Assembly: GCF_020985305.1 (NCBI RefSeq)
Contig: NZ_CP087588.1
Span: 1,910,501 to 1,974,500, forward strand
Length of the DNA: 64,000 bases
Source of the DNA: Croceicoccus sp. Ery15
GTDB taxonomy: Bacteria > Pseudomonadota > Alphaproteobacteria > Sphingomonadales > Sphingomonadaceae
Direction: 5' to 3'
Numbering within the stretch: position 1 is the stretch's first letter; the number at the start of each line of letters is the position of its first letter. Positions 18,383 to 25,689 of the stretch are shown piece by piece. Below the pieces are notes generated by a model, which was not told the DNA's origin, made no database searches, and saw only the letters and a program-made list of their open reading frames with translations. Position numbers and translations under genes: made by a program.

Positions 18383-19069
18383 GTGACCAAGATGATCAAG
18401 ACCATCACTGCGCGCAAATCGGCAACTGCCGCGCTTCTGCTCGGTGCATCGGCCGCCCTGGCGGGCTGCGTCGGCGGAACGGCCTCGAACCGCTCGCTGA
18501 ATTCGGTGCATCAACCGGTCGTGTCGCGCACCAATTACGTGTTCGACGTCATGACCAGCTCGTCGGGCGTTCCGATTGGCGAACAGAGCCGCCTTGCCGG
18601 TTGGTGGGAAGCGATGGACCTGTCCTATGGCGACAAGGTTTCGGTCGACACCACCAATATTGGTCCTGCGGCCAAGGCAGACCTGATGTCGCTGGCCGAC
18701 CGGCAGGGCATCATCCTGTCGGAAGCGCCGCCCGTGACTGAAGGACAGGCCGGCCCCGGCGTCGCCCGCGTCGTCGTGACGCGTTCGACTGCGGCGGTCG
18801 AAAACTGCCCGCGCTGGACGGATAAGAGCGATTTCAACCCGAATAACGCGACCAGCGACGGTTTCGGTTGTTCGGTGAACGCCAATCTCGCCGCGATGAT
18901 CGCCAACCCCGAAGACTTGCTGACAGGCCAGAAGGGCACGGGCGAGACCGTGGTGATGAGCTCGACCAAGGCCATCGACAGCTATCGCCAGCAAGCGCCC
19001 ACGGGCGAAGGCGGCCTGCCCACCGTATCGACCAACCAAGGCGGCGGCGGCGGCGGCGGCGGCAACTAA
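18383..19069 (+). CDS. cpaD: Flp pilus assembly lipoprotein CpaD
   Basis: A 228-residue predicted lipoprotein with lipobox LAGC near residue 29. It shows the CpaD features VVTRSTAAVENCPRW and NATSDGFGCSVNANLAAMIANPEDLL. CpaD is an outer-membrane pilotin-like component for the CpaC secretin. It ends in a glycine-rich tail. The start is probably the GTG at 18383, seven bases after AGGAG; an ATG at 18392 is the alternative. It lies 16 bases after cpaC. Confidence 0.92.
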   Translation: MTKMIKTITARKSATAALLLGASAALAGCVGGTASNRSLNSVHQPVVSRTNYVFDVMTSSSGVPIGEQSRLAGWWEAMDLSYGDKVSVDTTNIGPAAKADLMSLADRQGIILSEAPPVTEGQAGPGVARVVVTRSTAAVENCPRWTDKSDFNPNNATSDGFGCSVNANLAAMIANPEDLLTGQKGTGETVVMSSTKAIDSYRQQAPTGEGGLPTVSTNQGGGGGGGGN

Positions 19070-19093
19070 CGGAATCGCGAAGGAGAAGCTTTG

Positions 19094-20368
19094 ATGAACC
19101 AGATGTCATCCGGAATGGGCGAACGCGATTCGTTTGCCGCCTTCGTCAGCGACGAAGCGACCATGGAAGTGGTCCGCACCACCGTCTCGAACCTCAACAT
19201 GCCGCATGAAAAATGCAACATGGGCGGGCTTCGCAATGCAGTGCAGACCCTGTCGGTTTCCGCCAGCCCGCAGATCCTGCTGGTCGACCTGTCGGAATGC
19301 GGCGACCCGCTGTCCGACATCAACGCGCTGGCAGAGGTTTGCGAACCCGGCACGGTGGTGATCGCAGTCGGCCAGATCAATGACGTGCGCCTCTATCGCG
19401 ACCTTACCGCCAGCGGGCTGCAGGACTATCTGCTGAAGCCGCTGAGCGAGGAAGCGCTGCGCGATTCGCTGCTGCAGGCACAAAGTGTGTTGAGCGCGCC
19501 GCGGCAGTCGGCCGACGCCTCGGTCACGCGCAACCATATCATCAGCGCCATTGTCGGCACTCGCGGCGGGGTCGGCGCATCGACCATCGCCACGTCGCTC
19601 GCATGGCTGTTCAGCGCCGAACACAAGCTGCCCACCGCGCTGCTCGACCTCGACGTGCATTTCGGCACGGGCGCGCTGACGATGGATCTGGAACCGGGCC
19701 GCGGCCTGTCGGACGCGATCGAAAATCCGTCGCGTATCGACGGACTGTTCATCGAGCGCGCGATGGTGCGGGCAAACGACAATCTCTCGGTCCTCTCCTC
19801 CGAAGCGCCGATCCATTCGCCGCTGATGACCGATGGCAGCGCCTTTGTGCAGCTTGAGGAGGAATTCCGTCAGGCCTTCGACATGACTGTCGTCGATCTG
19901 CCGCGCAACATGCTGATTAATTTCCCGCATGTGCTGGCCGATGCCGATGTGTTCGTGCTGGCGACCGAACTGACCCTGTCGGGTGCGCGCGATGCGATCC
20001 GCATTCTTTCGTGGGTGGCGACCAATGCCTCGCACATGAAGCCGATCGTCGTTGCCAACCGCGTCACCAGCGGCGCGGGCGAAATCAGCAAGGCCGATTT
20101 CGAAGCCTCAATCGAGCGCAAGATCGACTTCATCATGCCGATGGACGTCAAGACCGCAACGCAGGCAGCCAAGGTCGGGCAGGTCTTCGTCGAAGCCAAC
20201 CGCGCCAGCAAGGCATCGGCCGTGCTGCGCGATCTGGCACGCACCATCATGGCGGCCAATGGCGACGAAAAGGCAACCGCCGGTGGCGGCGGCGCGTCGA
20301 ACAGCGGATCGCTGATGGAAAAATTCGGTCTGGGCGGAATGAAGGCCAAGACCAAGCAGAAAGCCTGA
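19094..20368 (+). CDS. cpaE: Flp pilus localisation ATPase CpaE (TadZ)
   Basis: A 424-residue protein with an N-terminal receiver-like domain (about 1-140) and a C-terminal MinD/ParA-type domain. The deviant Walker A is GTRGGVGAST at 155-164, and DLPRNMLINFPHVLADADV corresponds to the Walker B region. It lacks the receiver domain's phosphoacceptor context as far as I can see. CpaE/TadZ marks the cell pole for pilus assembly and recruits the other Tad components. A TTG directly precedes the ATG at 19094; AAGGAGAA supports this start. The next gene is tadB, with no cpaF in between. Confidence 0.94.
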   Translation: MNQMSSGMGERDSFAAFVSDEATMEVVRTTVSNLNMPHEKCNMGGLRNAVQTLSVSASPQILLVDLSECGDPLSDINALAEVCEPGTVVIAVGQINDVRLYRDLTASGLQDYLLKPLSEEALRDSLLQAQSVLSAPRQSADASVTRNHIISAIVGTRGGVGASTIATSLAWLFSAEHKLPTALLDLDVHFGTGALTMDLEPGRGLSDAIENPSRIDGLFIERAMVRANDNLSVLSSEAPIHSPLMTDGSAFVQLEEEFRQAFDMTVVDLPRNMLINFPHVLADADVFVLATELTLSGARDAIRILSWVATNASHMKPIVVANRVTSGAGEISKADFEASIERKIDFIMPMDVKTATQAAKVGQVFVEANRASKASAVLRDLARTIMAANGDEKATAGGGGASNSGSLMEKFGLGGMKAKTKQKA

Positions 20369-20376
20369 TGCGCAAA

Positions 20377-20403
20377 TCCCCCGTCCCGTTCGCGGGCGGG
20401 GGA
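20377..20403. other. Hairpin between cpaE and tadB
   Basis: TCCCCCG-T-CCCG and CGGGCGGGGGA pair around a TTCG loop with one bulge. It occupies the 74-base gap where the cpaF gene would normally be. It has no following T run, so it is not a clear terminator; it could act as an attenuator or RNA-processing site. Confidence 0.5.
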
Positions 20404-20442
20404 CGCGATCGGATTGACTAGAGTACCGGAGGTTCACGGGCG

Positions 20443-21414
20443 ATGCAGTTTGCACAGATATTCATAGTCGTTGTCGGCATGATGCTGGTGGTCGGCGTTG
20501 CCTTCTACGCGCTCTATGGCTCGGCCTCCTCGCGCCAGCAGGCCAAGCGCCTGCAACAGATCCGCTATCGCCACTCGCAAAGCGCGGAATCGCGCGTCGA
20601 AGCCCAGCTGAAAAAGGCGATCTCGGCCCGCAAGCCGCGCGCGCGCCATGCTGCCGGTTCGGACTCGCGCATCGCCGCTCTGGCACTGCGCCTGCATCGG
20701 ACGGGCAGAAACTGGACCGTGCCAACCTATTTCTATGTATCGGGCGGCCTGTTTGTCGGCATCGGTGTGTTGATACTGATCACGACCGGCGCGCCGTTGA
20801 TGGCACTGGCAGGCGGTGCGGTCGCGGGCCTTGGGCTGCCGCATTTCATTGTCGGCCGCCAGATCAAGAAGCGGCTTGCCAATTTCAACGCCCGCTTTCC
20901 CGACGGCATCGAACTGCTGGTTCGGGGCCTGCGCTCGGGCCTGCCGGTTACCGAAACGCTTGCGGTTGTCTCAAGCGAAATCCCCGGTCCCGTGGGCGAA
21001 GAATTCAAGGCGATCACCGACCGCGTAAAGGTGGGCAAGTCGCTCGACGATTCGCTGCAGGAAACGGCGGACCGTCTGGACATTCCCGAATTCAAGTTCT
21101 TCTGCATCTCGCTTGCCATCCAGCGCGAGACGGGCGGTAACCTGGCCGAAACGCTGGCGAATTTGGCCGATGTGCTGCGCAAGCGTATCCAGATGCGGCT
21201 GAAGATCCGCGCCATGAGCTCGGAAGCCAAGGCATCGGCCTATATCGTCGGCGCTCTGCCCTTTCTGGTGTTCACCATCGTCTACATGCTGAACCCCGAT
21301 TACCTCGGCGGCTTTTTCACCGACGACCGGCTGATCGTCGCGGGCCTGTTCGGCATTTGCTGGATGAGCATCGGCGGCTTCGTCATGTTCAAAATGGTCA
21401 ACTTCGAGATCTGA
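20443..21414 (+). CDS. tadB: Flp pilus inner-membrane platform protein TadB
   Basis: A 323-residue type II secretion F-domain protein. It has an N-terminal membrane segment (4-24), a charged region, further helices near 105-140, the T2SSF core with FPDGIELLVRGLRSGLP and ALAIQRETGGNLAETLANL-type sequence, and C-terminal membrane segments. It forms the assembly platform with TadC on which the CpaF ATPase would act. GGAGG lies 11 bases before the ATG. tadC follows after 24 bases. Confidence 0.94.
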   Translation: MQFAQIFIVVVGMMLVVGVAFYALYGSASSRQQAKRLQQIRYRHSQSAESRVEAQLKKAISARKPRARHAAGSDSRIAALALRLHRTGRNWTVPTYFYVSGGLFVGIGVLILITTGAPLMALAGGAVAGLGLPHFIVGRQIKKRLANFNARFPDGIELLVRGLRSGLPVTETLAVVSSEIPGPVGEEFKAITDRVKVGKSLDDSLQETADRLDIPEFKFFCISLAIQRETGGNLAETLANLADVLRKRIQMRLKIRAMSSEAKASAYIVGALPFLVFTIVYMLNPDYLGGFFTDDRLIVAGLFGICWMSIGGFVMFKMVNFEI

Positions 21415-21438
21415 GCGGGGAAAGGCGCGAGAATTATC

Positions 21439-22425
21439 ATGCAAACAACCGGCCCTACCCTTCTTGGCGTTGACGTCATCCTTGTCGGATCGATTCTGGC
21501 AGGCATCGCAGCGCTTGCCACAATGATGGCGATCTACGCCGCGCTGACCGTGCGCGATCCGATGGCCAAGCGCGTCAAATCGCTGAATGCGCGACGCGAA
21601 GAGCTGAAACTCGGCCTGATGAGCGAGGCGCAGGTCAAGCGCCGCACGCTGCGCCGCAAGACCGATCTGACCGACAAGGTCCGCGATTACCTGTCCAAGT
21701 TTTCGATGCTGCAGGACAGCCAGATCAAGGAGATCGAGCAGAAGCTGGCGCAGGCCGGTATCCGCCGCAAGGAACTGGCCTATGTGGTGGTCGCCGCGCG
21801 CGTCGTGCTGCCCATCCTGTTCGGCTTTATCGCTGCTGTGCTGGTTTACTGGACCGACACCTATCCCGAATGGGGACCGATGAAGCGTCTGGCCGTCTTC
21901 GCTGGCAGCCTTGCCGCCGGTTATTACGGGCCGGGGACTTATTTGAAAAATATCATCGGCAAACGCACCGATGCCATCCGCACGGGGCTGCCCGACGCGC
22001 TGGATCTGCTGGTGATCTGCGCAGAGGCCGGCCTCACCGTCGACTCCGCTTTCAACCGCGTCGCCAAGGAGCTAGGCCGCGCCTATCCCGAGCTGGCCGA
22101 CGAATTCGCGCTGACCTCGATCGAACTGTCTTTCCTGACCGAACGACGCATGGCGTTTGAAAATCTGACCTATCGCGTCGATCTGGAAGCGATGAAGGGC
22201 GTGACGACGACCATGGTGCAGACCGAACGCTACGGAACGCCGCTGGCATCTGCATTGCGCGTGCTGTCAGCAGAATTCCGCAACGAACGCATGATGCGCG
22301 CCGAGGAAAAGGCCGCGCGCCTGCCCGCGATCATGACCGTGCCGCTGATCCTGTTCATCCTGCCGGTGCTGTTCATCGTCATCCTCGGCCCCGCGGCCTG
22401 CTCGATCTCCGACGCCATGCTTTAG
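21439..22425 (+). CDS. tadC: Flp pilus inner-membrane platform protein TadC
   Basis: A 328-residue T2SSF-domain protein paralogous to TadB: membrane helix near 10-35, a charged cytoplasmic part, helices near 115-160, the core LPDALDLLVICAEAGLTVDSA and TERYGTPLASALRVLSAEFR, and a C-terminal hydrophobic pair. It is the last gene of this pilus locus and ends at a strong terminator. No tadD, tadE, tadF or tadG follows. Confidence 0.94.
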   Translation: MQTTGPTLLGVDVILVGSILAGIAALATMMAIYAALTVRDPMAKRVKSLNARREELKLGLMSEAQVKRRTLRRKTDLTDKVRDYLSKFSMLQDSQIKEIEQKLAQAGIRRKELAYVVVAARVVLPILFGFIAAVLVYWTDTYPEWGPMKRLAVFAGSLAAGYYGPGTYLKNIIGKRTDAIRTGLPDALDLLVICAEAGLTVDSAFNRVAKELGRAYPELADEFALTSIELSFLTERRMAFENLTYRVDLEAMKGVTTTMVQTERYGTPLASALRVLSAEFRNERMMRAEEKAARLPAIMTVPLILFILPVLFIVILGPAACSISDAML

Positions 22426-22465
22426 GGGATCGCCGTTCTGCGGGTTCAGCCCGAACCGCCAAAGG

Positions 22466-22502
22466 AAAAGGGCGGCGCCGGAAACCGGTGCCGCCCTTTT
22501 CG
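22466..22502 (+). terminator. Rho-independent terminator after tadC
   Basis: AAAAGGGCGGC and GCCGCCCTTTT form the stem around a 13-base loop that itself contains CCGG...CCGG, and the T run closes it. It sits between the convergent tadC and marR-type genes and may work both ways. Confidence 0.88.
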
Positions 22503-22546
22503 ATTTAGCTGCCGCCGGTCTGTCGCGGCAGTTGGCATATGTGCGA

Positions 22547-22999
22547 TTACTCCTCGGGGTCGATGTCGCGGACCTGTGCGAACAGCTTGTCCAGCGTCTT
22601 GCTGAACTCGCGCTGTTCCTTTGCGGTCAGGCAATTCAGGATTTCCTGCTCCATCTTCAGGGCCAGCGGCATCACCTGTGCATGAATCTCGCGCCCTTCC
22701 GCGGTCAACTCAAGCAGATGCGAGCGACCGTCGAGCGTATTGGGATGGCGGCGGACACGGTTGTCTTCGACCAGCACCTTGCACGCGCGGTTCACGGCCA
22801 CCTTGTCCATGAATGTCGCGCCCACCAGCTGGCGCTGGGTCAGCGGACCGACATCGCCCAGCACGGCCATCACGCGCCATTCGGGCACTTTCAGATCGAA
22901 CTGCGCGCGATACTCCACCGCAATCCGCTGGCTTATCGCGTTCGATGTGATGGACAGGCGATAGGGAAGAAAGCGCGAAAGGCTGAGCGACGGGTTCAT
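22547..22999 (-). CDS. MarR-family transcriptional regulator
   Basis: A 150-residue winged-helix regulator. The core reads YRLSITSNAISQRIAVEY, VPEWRVMAVLGDVGPLTQRQL, then the recognition helix MDKVAVNRACKVLVEDNRV and wing RHPNTLDGRSHLLELTAEGR, all typical of MarR. Such proteins usually repress neighbouring genes and respond to small aromatic ligands; the ligand here is unknown. The start is placed at the ATG at 22997-22999; ATGs 4 and 9 codons upstream are alternatives. It is divergent from the 2OG oxygenase pair, which makes that pair a natural candidate target. Confidence 0.88.
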   Translation of the reverse strand: MNPSLSLSRFLPYRLSITSNAISQRIAVEYRAQFDLKVPEWRVMAVLGDVGPLTQRQLVGATFMDKVAVNRACKVLVEDNRVRRHPNTLDGRSHLLELTAEGREIHAQVMPLALKMEQEILNCLTAKEQREFSKTLDKLFAQVRDIDPEE

Positions 23000-23024
23000 G
23001 ACACCCGACATCCGGCAAGACAGC

Positions 23025-23035
23025 AATTCAGAATT
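23025..23035. promoter_or_regulatory. Short palindrome in the marR/oxygenase intergenic region
   Basis: AATTC-A-GAATT is an exact 11-base palindrome 26 bases upstream of the marR start and within the 157-base divergent gap. Autoregulatory operators of MarR proteins often sit here, but nothing beyond position and symmetry supports it. Confidence 0.25.
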
Positions 23036-23155
23036 CTAGCAGCTCTTGTTTCCACTGGCCCGTTCTCCGCCCAAACCCGACCCCCGATTGCGGCCGCCCG
23101 ATGCGACCTGTTGCCATCCCGACCCCGCACCGCCTAACGACAGTGCAGCACGCGA

Positions 23156-23911
23156 ATGAAAGGTCGCCCAAACGTGCCCAAGGAATTGTTCAGGCTTAAC
23201 CCTTCGCTGGATCGCGAGGCATTTGCGGATCGTTACAGATGTAACGGCCGTGTGCAAGTGCGTAACGTATTAACCGAAGCGACAGCGGCCGAAATTCGCA
23301 AGATTCTTGCGGCCCATACGCCGTGGGGTATCGCAGGACAAGCCGGTACCCATGCACCTCCCGACGCGGTCGAAGCGCGCCAGATGCGCACGCCCGACGG
23401 CCAGGCCAAGGCACGCAGCATTATCGAGGCCGCGCACAAGGCCGCGGCAGGTGGCGACTACGCCTGCCGGTTCGGCCGCTATCCGATCCTCGAGGCCTAT
23501 CAACAGCAATGGTCGCCCGATTCCCCGCATGACCTGTTGCTGGAATATCTGAACGCCCCTGATTTCCTGGGACTGGTCCGCGACATCACCGGCATCGACA
23601 ATCTGGTAAAGGCCGATGCGCAGGCTACCATGTTCGGCCCTGGCCATTTCCTTGGCCGCCATATCGACAGCCATGTGGCCGAAGGGTGGCGCGTCGCCTA
23701 TGTGCTGAACATGGCAGGGGACGATTGGCATCCCGACTGGGGCGGCTATCTCAATTTCCTCGACGAGGATGGCGACATTGTCGAAGGCTGGCGGCCGCGG
23801 TTCAATACGCTGAACCTGTTTTCGGTGCCGCAGGCCCATTCGGTCGGCTATGTTCCGCCCTTCGCGCCCGCACAGCGCTTCGCCATTACCGGTTGGGTGC
23901 GCGACCGGTGA
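23156..23911 (+). CDS. 2-oxoglutarate/Fe(II)-dependent oxygenase
   Basis: A 251-residue double-stranded beta-helix oxygenase of the prolyl-4-hydroxylase type. The Fe(II) triad is His169 and Asp171 (GRHIDSH) and His228 (PQAHSVGYV), and Arg241 (RFAITGWVRD) is placed to bind 2-oxoglutarate. The N-terminal 60 residues (FRLNPSLDREAFADRY...) look like a family-specific cap. The family hydroxylates protein or peptide residues or small molecules; the substrate is not evident. It has no signal peptide, so it is cytoplasmic. No good ribosome site precedes the ATG; a GTG at 23174 is possible. Its stop overlaps the next gene's GTG. Confidence 0.88.
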   Translation: MKGRPNVPKELFRLNPSLDREAFADRYRCNGRVQVRNVLTEATAAEIRKILAAHTPWGIAGQAGTHAPPDAVEARQMRTPDGQAKARSIIEAAHKAAAGGDYACRFGRYPILEAYQQQWSPDSPHDLLLEYLNAPDFLGLVRDITGIDNLVKADAQATMFGPGHFLGRHIDSHVAEGWRVAYVLNMAGDDWHPDWGGYLNFLDEDGDIVEGWRPRFNTLNLFSVPQAHSVGYVPPFAPAQRFAITGWVRDR

Positions 23912-25590
23912 ATGCAGCTGCCCTTCCCCCGCAGCAATGGCACCAGCGCGCAATTGCGGCAGAGCGCGGGGGCGATCCGACCGGCGCGGCGGCCATCTAT
24001 CGTGCGGCGCTGGAACAGCATCCCGACCATGCCGACCTGCTGAATTCGGCAGGTAACCTGCATATGCGGCTGGGCGATCCGGCCACGGCGGCCGAATTGT
24101 TCGGCAAGGCGCTGGCCGCGCGGCCGGGCACTTTGGCCATGGCGGTCAATCGCGCGCTGGCGCTGACACAGGCTGACCGCGCGGAGGAAGCGGCGGAACT
24201 GCTGGCCGGATTTGCGCAGCAGGGGGCGAACGATGCGCGTTTTCATTCGACCCGTGCCAATGCGCTGCGCTCTGCCGACCGGCTGGATGAAGCGGCGGCA
24301 GCCTATGATCGCGCGCTGGCGATCGATCCCGCGCGGGCGATTGCGCTGCACGGCAGGGCGCGGATTGCGCTCGAACGTGCCGAAAGTGACGCCGCCGCGC
24401 GCTTCGACCGCGCATTACAGGCGCATAATGCCGACCCGAATGCGTGGCTGGGCAAGGCCCAGGCAATGGAAGCGGCTGGAGATGCCGCTGGGGCGCGGGC
24501 AATTGCCGAGCAACTGGTGGTACAGGCCCCCGCATGGCACGACGGGCTGCGATTTCTGGCGCAATTGCGGCTGGCCGCTGGCGAAACGGATTTCACCAGC
24601 CATCTGGCCGATGCCGAACGCCGCCTGCCTCAAGATGCCAGCATCGCATTCCTGCACGGCGAGTTGCTGGCGGGGATCGACCGTAACGCCGAAGCGGCAG
24701 AAGTCGTTCACACCGCCCGCCAGCGCCTGCCCGATGCCCCGCGCCTCACTTTGCTGGAAGCGATCTATGCGGGGGCCGCCGGTGACGACGACCGCGCCGA
24801 AACCCTGTTTGCCACGCTTTCGACCGACAGTTTCGAACACCGTCTGCACGAGGCACGCCATCGCATCCGGCGCGGCGAATATGACCGGGCGGACGATCTG
24901 CTGGCCAGTGCGCTGGACGCCCAACCGTGGGATATCGGCGCATGGGCGCTGCGCGGGATCGTGTGGCGGCTGACGGGCGATACCCGCGCGAAGTGGTTGC
25001 ACGAGCAAGCGGGATTATTTGCCCTGCGCCCGCTGGAAGGCGATCCGCAAGTGCTGGCCGATGCTGCGCGCGTGCTGCATGGGTTGCACGACCGGTCGGT
25101 CTTTCCGCTGGGCCAATCGCTGCGCGGCGGCACACAGACGCGCGGGCGGCTGTTCCACCGGATGGAGCCCGAACTGCGCCGCCTGTCCGATGCGATCCGC
25201 GCCACGCTGGACGTGCATCGAACCGGCCTGCCCCCACAGGACGATACCCATCCGCTCCTGCGCTGGCGCAATGCGCGATGGAGGATCGAGGGATCGTGGT
25301 CGGTCCGCCTGCATGGCGGGGGCGATCACCACACGGGTCATATCCACCCGCAAGGCATTCTGTCGTCAGCGCTCTATATAGATTTGCCCGATGTTGCAGG
25401 CGATGGGGAAGAGGCGCTGCTGGAACTGGGCCGCCCGCCTGCCGATCTGCGGCTCGATCTGGAACCGCTGGCAGTTTTCCGGCCAAAAGCGGGGCATCTC
25501 GCCCTGTTTCCCAGCACCCTGTATCACGGCACCACGCCCTTTGCGGCGGGCCGCCGGATGACCGTGGCGTTCGACGTTACCAGTCACTGA
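23908..25590 (+). CDS. TPR protein fused to a C-terminal 2OG-Fe(II) oxygenase domain
   Basis: A 560-residue protein. Residues about 1-330 are tetratricopeptide repeats (AAIYRAALEQHPDHADLLNS, AAAAYDRALAIDPARAIALH and several more). Residues about 440-560 are a putative 2OG-Fe(II) oxygenase of the PF13759 type: HTGHIHPQG carries His478 and His480, YHGT carries His540, and RRMTVAF supplies a late arginine. The usual HxD aspartate is replaced by HxH, which I take from the reading of this family, so activity needs proof. The start is a GTG at 23908 that overlaps the upstream oxygenase stop (GTGA), so the pair is coupled. No signal peptide. Confidence 0.85.
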   Translation: MNAAALPPQQWHQRAIAAERGGDPTGAAAIYRAALEQHPDHADLLNSAGNLHMRLGDPATAAELFGKALAARPGTLAMAVNRALALTQADRAEEAAELLAGFAQQGANDARFHSTRANALRSADRLDEAAAAYDRALAIDPARAIALHGRARIALERAESDAAARFDRALQAHNADPNAWLGKAQAMEAAGDAAGARAIAEQLVVQAPAWHDGLRFLAQLRLAAGETDFTSHLADAERRLPQDASIAFLHGELLAGIDRNAEAAEVVHTARQRLPDAPRLTLLEAIYAGAAGDDDRAETLFATLSTDSFEHRLHEARHRIRRGEYDRADDLLASALDAQPWDIGAWALRGIVWRLTGDTRAKWLHEQAGLFALRPLEGDPQVLADAARVLHGLHDRSVFPLGQSLRGGTQTRGRLFHRMEPELRRLSDAIRATLDVHRTGLPPQDDTHPLLRWRNARWRIEGSWSVRLHGGGDHHTGHIHPQGILSSALYIDLPDVAGDGEEALLELGRPPADLRLDLEPLAVFRPKAGHLALFPSTLYHGTTPFAAGRRMTVAFDVTSH

Positions 25591-25628
25591 TGGCCGTCTG
25601 ACCGTCCACTATCATCACAGTCGCAACC

Positions 25629-25664
25629 AAAAGAAAAAGGCGGCGACCGTTTCCGGTCACCGCC
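25629..25664 (-). terminator. Rho-independent terminator of the 25.7 kb TonB receptor
   Basis: On the minus strand GGCGGTGACCG and CGGTCGCCGCC pair (one U-G) and are followed by TTTTTCTTTT. The better pairing and the T run are on the minus strand, so it serves the receptor gene, although it also lies just after the convergent TPR-oxygenase gene. Confidence 0.88.
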
Positions 25665-25689
25665 CCTTCCTTGTTCATGCGATCTTCGA

